Below, piece after piece: positions 39,989-47,639 of a stretch of DNA of 64,000 bases (positions are counted from its first letter, which is position 1; each line of letters begins with the position of its first letter). Source of the DNA: Luteipulveratus flavus (GTDB lineage Bacteria > Actinomycetota > Actinomycetes > Actinomycetales > Dermatophilaceae); the NCBI RefSeq assembly GCF_029439465.1, contig NZ_JAROAV010000028.1:248001-312000 (forward strand). Direction: 5' to 3'. The position numbers were made by a program, and so were the translations under genes. The notes under the pieces were generated by a model. The model saw only the letters and a program-made list of their open reading frames with translations, ran no database searches and was not told the origin of the DNA.

Positions 39989-41278
39989 TCAGTCGACCGC
40001 GACGACGGGTGGGCTCGGGACGACCAGGTGCTGGCGGTCCAGCAGGTCCTGCGGACGGTCGCTGCTGCGGACCAGGTGCGCCCGGCCGTCGAGGACCAGG
40101 ACCTCGGCGGGGTAGCCGTGGCTGAGGAAGAGCCCCGGCGAGGCGGTCGGCCCGTACGCCCCGGAACGGTGCACCGCGACCAGGTCGCCCTGGCGCAGCG
40201 GCGGCAGCATCGCGTTCTTGGCCAGCAGGTCGTTCGGCGTGCACAGCGGGCCGCTCACGTTCCACGGCTCCCGCGGCTGGTCGGCCGCGCCGACGAGGTC
40301 GATCGGGAAGTTGCGCCGCACGAACGACCCGACGCCCACGGCGGGCATGTGGTGGTTGGTCCCGCCGTCGGCGACCGCGAACCGCTCACCGCGCGAGGTC
40401 TTGGTGTAGCGCACTCGGGTCAGGTAGAGGCCGGCGTCGGCGGCCAGGTACCTCCCGAGCTCCATCGCGAGTCGCACGTTCTCGTGCCGCGCGACGAAGT
40501 CCTCGATCAGCGGGTTGATGCCGGCGGCGAGCCGGTCGACGTCGGGGTCCTGCTCGCCCTCGAAGTACGCCACGCCGAGGCCGCCGCCGACGTCCACCAG
40601 CTCCAGCTCGATGCCGTGACGCGCGGCCACCTGGTCGGCCAGCGCCAGGATGCGCGCGGTGTTCTCCACCACGACGTCGGCGTTGAGGATGCGCGTGCCC
40701 ATGTAGACGTGCACCCCGACGAGGTGCACGTGCGGGTAGCCGGCCGCGAGGTTCTCCGCCGCGAGGACCTGCTCGTCGTCGATGCCGAACTGGCGCGGCT
40801 TGCCGCCCATGGTGAGGCCGGAACCCTTGACGGAGAAGCTGGGGTTGATCCGCAGCGCCACCCGCGCCCGGCCGCCTCGCTCGCCCGCCAGCCGCTCGAT
40901 CAGGTCGAGCTCCTCGAAGGACTCCGCGACGAGCGTGACCGCGCCGGCGTCCAGGCAGGCCGAGAGCTCCTCGACGCTCTTCCCGGGCCCGAGGAAGATC
41001 ACGTCCTCGGGCGGCGTGCCGGCCAGCAGCGCCGTCCGCAGCTCGACGAGCGAGGACACCTCCGCGCGCGCCCCGGCCCGCCGCAGCACCGAGTACACCG
41101 ACACGTTCGGGTTGGCCTTGAGCGAGTAGAAGATCTCCAGCCGCTCGTGCAGCGCCTGCCGCAGCCGCGTGAACGTCCCCTCCAGGACGTCCCCGTCGTA
41201 CACGAAGCACGGCGTGCCGAACTCCTCGGCGATGTCCTTCAGGGCCACGCCCTGGACGGTGGTCTGCTGCTCGGTCAT
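39989..41278 (-). CDS. PLP-dependent decarboxylase (fold III), BtrK-like
   Basis: This 429-residue enzyme belongs to the alanine-racemase-fold ornithine/diaminopimelate decarboxylase group. The PLP lysine is K54 in FYSLKANPN. Further marks are SFSVKGSGLTMGGKPRQFGI, the VDVGGGLGV phosphate-binding loop, the ELGRYL segment, and the C-terminal HRSGAYGPTASPGLFLSHG. In its relatives that act on carrier-bound substrates (BtrK decarboxylates glutamyl-BtrI) the partner is a small ACP and an ATP-grasp ligase, and both are adjacent here. The likely reaction is decarboxylation of an aminoacyl-ACP to an omega-amino acyl-ACP, for example gamma-aminobutyryl-ACP. The ATG overlaps the ATP-grasp stop (ATGA). 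Confidence 0.85.
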   Translation of the reverse strand: MTEQQTTVQGVALKDIAEEFGTPCFVYDGDVLEGTFTRLRQALHERLEIFYSLKANPNVSVYSVLRRAGARAEVSSLVELRTALLAGTPPEDVIFLGPGKSVEELSACLDAGAVTLVAESFEELDLIERLAGERGGRARVALRINPSFSVKGSGLTMGGKPRQFGIDDEQVLAAENLAAGYPHVHLVGVHVYMGTRILNADVVVENTARILALADQVAARHGIELELVDVGGGLGVAYFEGEQDPDVDRLAAGINPLIEDFVARHENVRLAMELGRYLAADAGLYLTRVRYTKTSRGERFAVADGGTNHHMPAVGVGSFVRRNFPIDLVGAADQPREPWNVSGPLCTPNDLLAKNAMLPPLRQGDLVAVHRSGAYGPTASPGLFLSHGYPAEVLVLDGRAHLVRSSDRPQDLLDRQHLVVPSPPVVAVD

Positions 41279-42675
41279 GCTGCCTGCTCCTGCATCTGGT
41301 CGAGCCGCGCGCGGACGAGTCCGTCGATCGCGGCGAGGTCCTGGTCGTCGTCACCGATCACGAGCGCGTAGAGGCGTCCGGAGGCGACAGGCGCGCCGTC
41401 CGGGAGGGTCAGCGCGTGCGCGGCGTTCACCGTCGCGAACCCCTGCACGACGGCTCCCGTGCCCCGGGCGGGGTCGTACGCCGCGTCGGCGAGCGCTTCT
41501 CGTACGGCCGCGAACGGCACCGGCCGGGTGGACCGGATCTCGTAGTGGCGGGCGAGCGCCGCCTGGCCGTCGTCCACCAGCTGCTCCTGCAGGTTCAGCT
41601 GGTAGGTCGACATGTTGTTGCGCGCGTTGATCTCGATGAGCGGGTGCAGGGTGCCGTCGCGCTCGGTGAGTGCGTCGATGCCGACGACGCCCGCGAATCC
41701 GTCGCGGGCCAGCGCCGCCCCGACCACGTCGGCCGTCTCCCGGATCAGGGCCTCGTCGGCCTCGGGGAGGACGGCCGGGAAGCGGTGGCCCTGGTGGACG
41801 CCGCCCGCGGTCAGGGCCTCCTTGACGAAGTCGAAGTGCACCCGGCCGGCCGCGTCCACGGTGAGCTGGTAGTTGAAGTCGCGGTCCTTGTCGAGCCACT
41901 GCTCGATGCAGAAGCCGAGCGGGCCGGGCTGCGAGCCGGCGCGACGGGCGATCATCCGGACGATCCGTCGCAGGCGTGCCGGGGTGTCGACGACGGCGAT
42001 CCCCTTGCCGCTCACCCCGAGCGCCTCCTTGACCACCAGCGGGCGCTCGTCCAGGTACGGCAGCGCCTCCTCCGCGGCCGCGTGCAGCTCCTCGACGGTG
42101 CGGCAGGCCCAGCCGTGGGGCTGGCGGATCCCGTACTCCTGCGCCAGGTCCCGGCTGTACACCTTGCTGTTGACGTGGACGGCGACGCGCTCGCTCGGGC
42201 CGGCGACGGCGAGGCCGGTCCGCCGGGCGATCTCCTCCTCGAGGTCGGAGATGCCGTGGGCGTACAACCGGTGGCCGCTCTCGCGCAGCGCGGCGAGCTG
42301 GGCCAGCAGCAGGTCGTCGGCGAGCGCGTCCTGCGACACGGACCTGGTCGGGTCGTGGTGCGCGGGCGCGAGCACGGTCGGGAGCTGCAGGCCGATGCGC
42401 CGCAGCTCGGTGAGGTGGTCGGGGTCGGGCGCCGACTTCAGCACCACGACGTCACCGGGACGCCCGAGCAGCAGCGCGAGCTCGTCCATCCGGTTGACGA
42501 CGGCGGCGCCGAGGTCGGAGGTGAGCCGCGGCAGCCCCACCTCGTCGCGGGCCCAGCGCTCCTCCACCTCGAAGTTGCCGACGATCACCAGCGGTGTGCT
42601 CGGGTCGCCGGTCACCGCCTGCCGCAGACGTGCGGCGAACGGTGGTGCGGAGGCGTCCGCGCGGTCGTGAGGCAT
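41275..42675 (-). CDS. ATP-grasp ligase (preATP-grasp type), candidate amino acid-ACP ligase
   Basis: This 466-residue protein opens with VIVGNFEVEERWA, typical of ligases with a preATP-grasp domain such as BtrJ and PGM1. The ATP-grasp core follows: PLVVKEALGVSGKGIAVV (ATP-binding Lys and Gly-rich loop), FCIEQWLDKDRDFNYQL, and the Mg-binding PLIEINARNNMSTYQL with the Glu-Ile-Asn-Ala-Arg-Asn sequence. BtrJ joins glutamate to its ACP through an acyl phosphate. Being between the KASIII-like gene and the decarboxylase/ACP pair, this protein most likely charges the ACP at 39696-39959. A peptide-bond-forming role like PGM1 is the main alternative. Confidence 0.82.
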   Translation of the reverse strand: MPHDRADASAPPFAARLRQAVTGDPSTPLVIVGNFEVEERWARDEVGLPRLTSDLGAAVVNRMDELALLLGRPGDVVVLKSAPDPDHLTELRRIGLQLPTVLAPAHHDPTRSVSQDALADDLLLAQLAALRESGHRLYAHGISDLEEEIARRTGLAVAGPSERVAVHVNSKVYSRDLAQEYGIRQPHGWACRTVEELHAAAEEALPYLDERPLVVKEALGVSGKGIAVVDTPARLRRIVRMIARRAGSQPGPLGFCIEQWLDKDRDFNYQLTVDAAGRVHFDFVKEALTAGGVHQGHRFPAVLPEADEALIRETADVVGAALARDGFAGVVGIDALTERDGTLHPLIEINARNNMSTYQLNLQEQLVDDGQAALARHYEIRSTRPVPFAAVREALADAAYDPARGTGAVVQGFATVNAAHALTLPDGAPVASGRLYALVIGDDDQDLAAIDGLVRARLDQMQEQAA

Positions 42676-42727
42676 GGATGTCCCTGTCTGGTCGGATCGA
42701 GCTGCGTGGTGTGTGGGCGAGCGGGCG

Positions 42728-43657
42728 TCAGTGCTGCAGGACGGCCGCCGCGAACGTCGCGCCGAGCCCGACCGACGTGGTGAGGTAGTGGTCGCCGGGG
42801 TTCAGCAGCCCCAGCTCGGTGACCGAGGCGAGGTTGAGGAACGGATCCGCGCCCCAGCAGTGCCCGTACCGGCCGATGTTGTCGGTGAAGATCTGGTCCC
42901 GCTTCAGCCCGAGCGCCGAGCCCGTGCGCTGGCAGAGGATGCGGCCGACGTTGTGCGGCAGGTACATCGCGAGGTCCTGCGCCGTCAGGCCCGCTACCTC
43001 CAGCGCGGCCGCGATGACGGCCGTGAGGCGCTCGGAGTAGACCGCACCGAACTCCTTCGTCCCGGCCTCGTCCATGGCGAGCCGGCCGCCTCCGACGGGC
43101 TGCGTCGTGGCGCTGTAGCCGACCAGGCGGTCACGCTCACCGTGCGCACCGACCAGCACCGCGGCGGTGCCCTCGCCGAGCACGGCCATGCCGGGGATCA
43201 CCGACGCCACCGCGCCGTAGGTCTTCTCCCCCACGATGATCAGCGCGGTCGCCTCCGGATCCTCCTCGCGCGCGAGCAGCGCACCGGCGAGGTCCAGCGC
43301 GAGCAGCCCGGAGGCACACGCCTGCTCGTTGAGGGCGAACGTCCGGGCGCGGTGCAGACCGAGCTCGGTGACGACGTCCTGCAGCGGTGAGGCCGGGTAC
43401 GCCGACGCCGACCGGGTGGTCCGGGGCCGCAGGACGTACCGGACGTCCTCCTCGCGGCCCTTCAGGGTGGTCAGCTTGCTCGCGGCGCCGTACACGAGCT
43501 CGGCCTCCGTGACCTCCCGGTCGGCGGCGACGCGGTCGTACCCGAAGGCACGGGTCATCCGGCGCAGGTCGGCGTCGGACACGCCCAGGCGCTCCTGGTG
43601 CTGGGCGATCGGCGTGGCCACCGGTGCGTAGGAGGCGAGCTCGAGGATGGCGGTCAT
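42728..43657 (-). CDS. ketoacyl synthase III-like enzyme with changed triad
   Basis: This 309-residue thiolase-fold enzyme has the nucleophile C114 in NEQACASGLLALD and the His H235 in YLPHNVGRIL. In KASIII the third residue is Asn in a YGN motif; here the matching place reads YGHCWGAD, giving H266. Loss of that Asn usually means the enzyme does not perform decarboxylative Claisen condensation and may instead be an acyltransferase (as CerJ-type proteins are) or condense another way. It is the first gene of the six-gene operon that follows the SARP box at 43711-43739; ATG 43655-43657 is about 33 bases from the predicted transcript start. Confidence 0.85.
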   Translation of the reverse strand: MTAILELASYAPVATPIAQHQERLGVSDADLRRMTRAFGYDRVAADREVTEAELVYGAASKLTTLKGREEDVRYVLRPRTTRSASAYPASPLQDVVTELGLHRARTFALNEQACASGLLALDLAGALLAREEDPEATALIIVGEKTYGAVASVIPGMAVLGEGTAAVLVGAHGERDRLVGYSATTQPVGGGRLAMDEAGTKEFGAVYSERLTAVIAAALEVAGLTAQDLAMYLPHNVGRILCQRTGSALGLKRDQIFTDNIGRYGHCWGADPFLNLASVTELGLLNPGDHYLTTSVGLGATFAAAVLQH

Positions 43658-43696
43658 GGTCTCTCCCGGAACGGACGGAGGATGTCTCCGCCGCAG

Positions 43697-43739
43697 ACCG
43701 TAGGAAGACCGCATGACACGGCGCTGACCGATCACTGAC
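43697..43739 (-). promoter_or_regulatory. SARP box plus -10 for the KASIII-ACP operon
   Basis: Read on the minus strand, heptamers GTCAGTG (43733-43739), GTCAGCG (43722-43728) and GTCATGC (43711-43717) repeat every 11 bp. Exactly 8 bp after the last heptamer is TACGGT (43697-43702), a good actinobacterial -10. There is no -35-like element, as expected when a SARP recruits polymerase. Confidence 0.84.
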
Positions 43740-43766
43740 GTTACGCTGCTCCCGCCGCGAAGCGCA

Positions 43767-43795
43767 TTGGCCGTGACGTCGGGGGTCCCTAGGGT
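43767..43795 (+). promoter_or_regulatory. candidate sigma-A-type promoter for the SbnI-like gene
   Basis: TTGGCC at 43767-43772 and TAGGGT at 43790-43795 are separated by 17 bases, facing the SbnI-like gene 79 bases downstream. The -35 matches TTGACA at four of six positions. This promoter lacks a SARP array, so the gene may be expressed independently of the other Dap genes. Confidence 0.45.
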
Positions 43796-43873
43796 GGGTC
43801 CGGCGCCGGGTGGGGACCGGCGGATTCGACGACAGGCCAGCACGATTCGTGCGGCACACAGTCAGGAGCGACG

Positions 43874-44521
43874 ATGACGACGGCGATGCCCGTGACGCTG
43901 GACCCACGACTCCTCGTCCTGCACGAGGAGACCGAGGCGCAGCGGTTGGACGCCCTGGTCGGGCAGGTGCGCCGCAGCGGCATCACGACGCCCGTCGCGG
44001 TGACTCCCGTCGACGACGGCTGGTTCGTGCTGGACGGCGCGCACCGTACGACGGCCGCCCTGATGCTCGGGTTCGCGCAGGTCCCGGTCCGCGTCCTCCC
44101 GCCGCCGGCGTCCGGCCCCGTGCCCGGCTGGGTGCACCTGCTGCGCTCGCCGCTGGCCGAGGCGGCGCTGACCCGGCTGCTCCGGGAGCACGACGGCAGC
44201 GGCCCGGTGGTGGCCTCCGTCGTCACCGGTGGCCGCGAGACCCCGGTGCGTGCCGCGTCCGACGACTCGCTGGACTGGGTCCGCGCCTGCCGGGCGCTGG
44301 CGCACTGCTACTCGTGGTCGAGCTACGAGCGGCTCGCCACCCTCGACCCGTCCGACGAGGGCGTCCGGATCGCGTGGGTGATGCCCGAGTTCCCCCGGCT
44401 CGTCGCCGTCGTACGGGAGCACGGTCGCCTCCCCGCCGGCGTCACGCGGTTCGACCTCACGACCACCCTGGACGGCCACGTCGGTCGGCCGCCCGCGGAC
44501 GTCGACCGGGTGACCGCCTAG
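43874..44521 (+). CDS. ParB/sulfiredoxin-fold protein, SbnI-like candidate L-serine kinase
   Basis: This 215-residue protein has a ParB/Srx-type N-terminal domain. In SbnI (staphyloferrin B) and archaeal SerK this fold phosphorylates free L-serine, giving the O-phosphoserine that SbnA uses. Visible marks are H17-E18-E19, in the position of the catalytic Glu segment, and D54-G55-A56-H57-R58, the DGxHR motif of the fold. There is no ParB DNA-binding helix-turn-helix region, and no ParA is adjacent, so chromosome partitioning is unlikely. A clear AGGAG lies 6 bases before the ATG at 43874. With SbnA and SbnB it completes a Dap pathway from serine, though the kinase role is inferred from context and motif. 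Confidence 0.75.
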   Translation: MTTAMPVTLDPRLLVLHEETEAQRLDALVGQVRRSGITTPVAVTPVDDGWFVLDGAHRTTAALMLGFAQVPVRVLPPPASGPVPGWVHLLRSPLAEAALTRLLREHDGSGPVVASVVTGGRETPVRAASDDSLDWVRACRALAHCYSWSSYERLATLDPSDEGVRIAWVMPEFPRLVAVVREHGRLPAGVTRFDLTTTLDGHVGRPPADVDRVTA

Positions 44522-44525
44522 CGGG

Positions 44526-45437
44526 TCACCCCTTCGGCAACACGCCCCAGGAGGCCGACCAGGTCTCGCCCGGGTCCAGCCGGAGGAGGCCCTCGCCGGT
44601 CGCGAGCGCGTTCGCGGGGCAGCTCATCGGCTCGACCGCGACGCCCGTACGGCGCGCCTTCGCCGGCGGCAGCGAGTCGCCGGTGAACACCTGGGCGTAC
44701 GGGTAGGCGCTCGCGTCCGCCCACAGCGTCGTGCCGGTGTCGCCGCGGCTGATCGTGACGCGCCACCGCCCGTCCTCGTCGACACGCAGGTCGGTATAGG
44801 CGTGGTCCAGCGTCGTGGCCTCGATCGGTCGCGGCTCGCGGAAGTCGACGACGCCGGACACCGGCGAGGTGCCGGTGGGGATGAGCCGGTCGTCGACGTC
44901 GAGCACGGTGCCGGCGGGCACCTGCAGCGTGAGCTCGTCGACCTGCTGCTCACCGGCGGTCAGGTAGGGGTGGGCGCCGAACCCGAACGGCGCGACGCTC
45001 GTCCCGATGTTCGTCGCGGACGGCGTGACGGTGAGACCGTCGTCCTCCAGCGCGTAGGTGACCCGCAGGTCCAGCGGCCAGTCCCACCCCTGCTGCGGCA
45101 GCAGCCGGCACGCCACGGTGAGCTCGTCGGCGGAGCGGTCGACCAGCTCCCACAGCGCCCACCGGACCAGGCCGTGGGAGGCGTTGGACCGGGCCGGCTC
45201 GGAGAGCGCGAGCTGCTCCTGGCGGCCCTCGAAGGTGAACGTCCCGTCCCGGACGCGGTTCGGCCACGGCATCAGCAGCTGTCCGCGGCCGGCGTCCGCC
45301 TTGGCGTCCTCGGCGTAGCCGTGCAGGACGGGACGCCCGCCGGAGGTGTAGCTGCGGATGCCACCACCGACCTGGACGACCACCACCTCGTGGTCACTGT
45401 GCCGGATCGTCCACTGCTCACCGCTCGGGAGGGTCAC
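44526..45437 (-). CDS. aldose 1-epimerase (galactose mutarotase) family protein
   Basis: This is a 303-residue beta-sandwich mutarotase homologue. Conserved positions include MPWPNRVRDG (substrate Asn-Arg), SNASHGLVRW (the first catalytic His), FGFGAHPYL (second His), and the Glu in VAVEPMSCPANA near the C-terminus that acts as base. The start is a GTG at 45435-45437. It lies 4 bases after the acyl-CoA synthetase stop on the same strand, and 4 bases from the convergent SbnI-like stop. It is probably outside the biosynthetic cluster and acts in general sugar metabolism. Confidence 0.9.
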   Translation of the reverse strand: MTLPSGEQWTIRHSDHEVVVVQVGGGIRSYTSGGRPVLHGYAEDAKADAGRGQLLMPWPNRVRDGTFTFEGRQEQLALSEPARSNASHGLVRWALWELVDRSADELTVACRLLPQQGWDWPLDLRVTYALEDDGLTVTPSATNIGTSVAPFGFGAHPYLTAGEQQVDELTLQVPAGTVLDVDDRLIPTGTSPVSGVVDFREPRPIEATTLDHAYTDLRVDEDGRWRVTISRGDTGTTLWADASAYPYAQVFTGDSLPPAKARRTGVAVEPMSCPANALATGEGLLRLDPGETWSASWGVLPKG

Positions 45438-45441
45438 GTCC

Positions 45442-47115
45442 TCACCGTACGGTGTCGGGCCGGGCGATGAGATCCGCGGCGCGCTCGCGCATCTCGACCT
45501 TGCGGACCTTGCCGGTGACGGTCATCGGGAACGCGTCGGTGATGTGCACGTACCGCGGGATCTTGTGGTGGGCCAGGCGACCGGTGGCGAACTCCCGCAC
45601 CGCCTCGACGCTGAGCGGCTCCTCCCCCGGGCGCATCACGATCCAGGCCATCAGCTCCTCGCCGTACCTCTCGTCCGGGACGCCGATCACCTGGACGTCG
45701 GCGATCGCCGGATGGGTGTAGAGGAACTCCTCGACCTCGCGCGGGTAGACGTTCTCGCCGCCGCGGATGACCAGGTCCTTGATCCGGCCGACGACGGCGA
45801 GGTAGCCCTCCTCGTCCATCGTGGCGAGGTCCCCGGTGTGCATCCAGCGAGCCCGGTCGATGGCCTCGCTCGTCTTGTCGTCCTGATCCCAGTAGCCGAG
45901 CATCACCGCGTAGCCGCGGGTGCACAGCTCTCCGGTCTCCCCGCGCCCGACCGGCAGGCCGGTCGCCGGGTCGACGACCTTGACCTCCAGGTGCGGCATC
46001 ACCCGACCCACGGTCTCGGTGCGGCGCGCGAGGTCGTCGTCCACCCGGGTCATCGTCGACACCGGCGACGTCTCGGTCATGCCGTAGCAGATGGCCACCT
46101 CGCTCATGTTCATCTCGGCGACCACGCGCTTCATCACCTCGACCGGGCACGGGGAGCCGGCCATGATCCCGGTGCGCAGCGTGGACAGGTCGTACGAGGC
46201 GAAGTCGTCCAGCCCGAGCTCGGCGATGAACATCGTCGGCACGCCGTAGAGCGACGTACAACGCTCTGCCACAACGGTTTCCAGCGTCGCCGCGGGATCG
46301 AACGAGGGCGCGGGAATCACCATGCACGCGCCGTGCGAGGTGGCCGCGAGGTTGCCCATCACCATCCCGAAGCAGTGGTAGAACGGCACCGGGATGCAGA
46401 TGCGGTCCCGCTCGGTGTAGCGGACCGTCTCGCCGACGAAGTAGCCGTTGTTGAGGATGTTGTGGTGGCTCAATGTCGCGCCCTTGGGGAAGCCGGTCGT
46501 CCCCGAGGTGTACTGGATGTTGATCGGGTCGTCGGGCGCCAGTGTCGCCGCCCGCTCCTGCAGCGCCTCGTCGGTCGTCCCCTCGCCCGCGGCGGCGAGT
46601 GCGTTCCAACCGTCCGATCCCGTGTACCCGTCGCTCAGGGACACCGACACGAAGTACACCGCATCCAGCTGCGGGCAGTCGCCGCGGACCTCCTGCACCA
46701 TCGCCCGGTAGTCCGAGGTCTTGTGCTGCACGGCGCTGACCAGCATCCGCATGCCCGACTGCTTCACGACGTAGGCGAGCTCGTGCGAGCGGTACGCGGG
46801 GTTCACGCACACCAGGACCGCGCCGATGCGGGCGGTGGCGTACTGCAGCAGCACCCACTCCGGGCAGTTCGGCGCCCAGATGCCGACTCGGTCGCCCTTG
46901 GAGATGCCCTGTGCCAGAAGGCCTTTGGCGAGCGCGTCGACGTCACGCAGCAGCTCGGCGTAGGTCCACCGGCGCTCGCTCGGGCGGTCCACCAGCGCGT
47001 CGCGGTCGGCGTGGGCACTCACCGTGCGCAGCAGGTTCGTCCCGATCGTGTCGCCGAGCAGCGGCGTGTCGGAGACGCCCGAGGCGTACGAGGGGTGGTG
47101 TGGCTGGGCGGTCAT
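45442..47115 (-). CDS. AMP-dependent acyl-CoA synthetase (FadD type)
   Basis: This 557-residue enzyme activates a carboxylic acid as an acyl-adenylate and then as a CoA thioester. Core motifs are IQYTSGTTGFPKGATLSH (A3), YGMTETSP (A5), WMHTGDLATMDEEGYL (A7), VGRIKDLVIRGGENVYP (A8) and the A10 lysine in VTGKVRKVEM. Its closest style is the medium/long-chain fatty acyl-CoA ligases of actinobacteria. It has no carrier or condensation domain. It could feed an acyl group to the nearby cluster, but there is no SARP box upstream and its position beyond the epimerase points to ordinary fatty-acid metabolism. Confidence 0.92.
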   Translation of the reverse strand: MTAQPHHPSYASGVSDTPLLGDTIGTNLLRTVSAHADRDALVDRPSERRWTYAELLRDVDALAKGLLAQGISKGDRVGIWAPNCPEWVLLQYATARIGAVLVCVNPAYRSHELAYVVKQSGMRMLVSAVQHKTSDYRAMVQEVRGDCPQLDAVYFVSVSLSDGYTGSDGWNALAAAGEGTTDEALQERAATLAPDDPINIQYTSGTTGFPKGATLSHHNILNNGYFVGETVRYTERDRICIPVPFYHCFGMVMGNLAATSHGACMVIPAPSFDPAATLETVVAERCTSLYGVPTMFIAELGLDDFASYDLSTLRTGIMAGSPCPVEVMKRVVAEMNMSEVAICYGMTETSPVSTMTRVDDDLARRTETVGRVMPHLEVKVVDPATGLPVGRGETGELCTRGYAVMLGYWDQDDKTSEAIDRARWMHTGDLATMDEEGYLAVVGRIKDLVIRGGENVYPREVEEFLYTHPAIADVQVIGVPDERYGEELMAWIVMRPGEEPLSVEAVREFATGRLAHHKIPRYVHITDAFPMTVTGKVRKVEMRERAADLIARPDTVR

Positions 47116-47639
47116 GCGAGTCCTCCTGCGGGCGCACCGGGCGTTCCGCCTCACCGTAGTTCGCGCCACCGGCCGCTCGCCCAGCAACGACGCGAGCGCC
47201 TCGGTGAGGCCGCACCCGCCCCGGGCACGGACCGCACCGGCTCGCGCGTGGTCACCCCGAGACACCACGCGCCAGCACGACGCCCGCGACGTCACTGAGC
47301 ACCGGTCCGTCCCCATGACAACCGGTTTCGAGCAGCGCATCGCCCGGTAGGGGACCGTGCCGCGACCCGGCCCCCACCGGATCGACGAGCGGTCCCGCTG
47401 CACCGACACGGCGAGCTCTGCCCACCCCGAATTCTGGTGGCGCGAACGAGGCGATACCCGCGGTAACACCAGACCGAGACCGTTCCGAGATGTCCGTCCC
47501 GCGGTCGTCGCTCCTAGGCCGACGCCGTTCACCGTGAGTACAGTCCGAAGCAGCAGGGCCGCCACAGCACGACCGGACACGTCAACAGCCGTTCGCACGA
47601 CACTGCGCGGTGAGGTCACCGCTGACGGGAGATGTCGCC
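47116..47639. other. 524-base intergenic region without a recognisable gene
   Basis: This stretch separates the divergent acyl-CoA synthetase and sugar transporter genes. All open frames in it have no recognisable content. It should hold both promoters; I found no clear -35/-10 pair, RNA gene or strong hairpin. Confidence 0.5.

Noticed and set aside
43874-44521. Chromosome-partition protein ParB
   Set aside because: The protein is short, lacks the central helix-turn-helix and has no adjacent ParA; the setting with SbnA/SbnB-like genes suits SbnI better.
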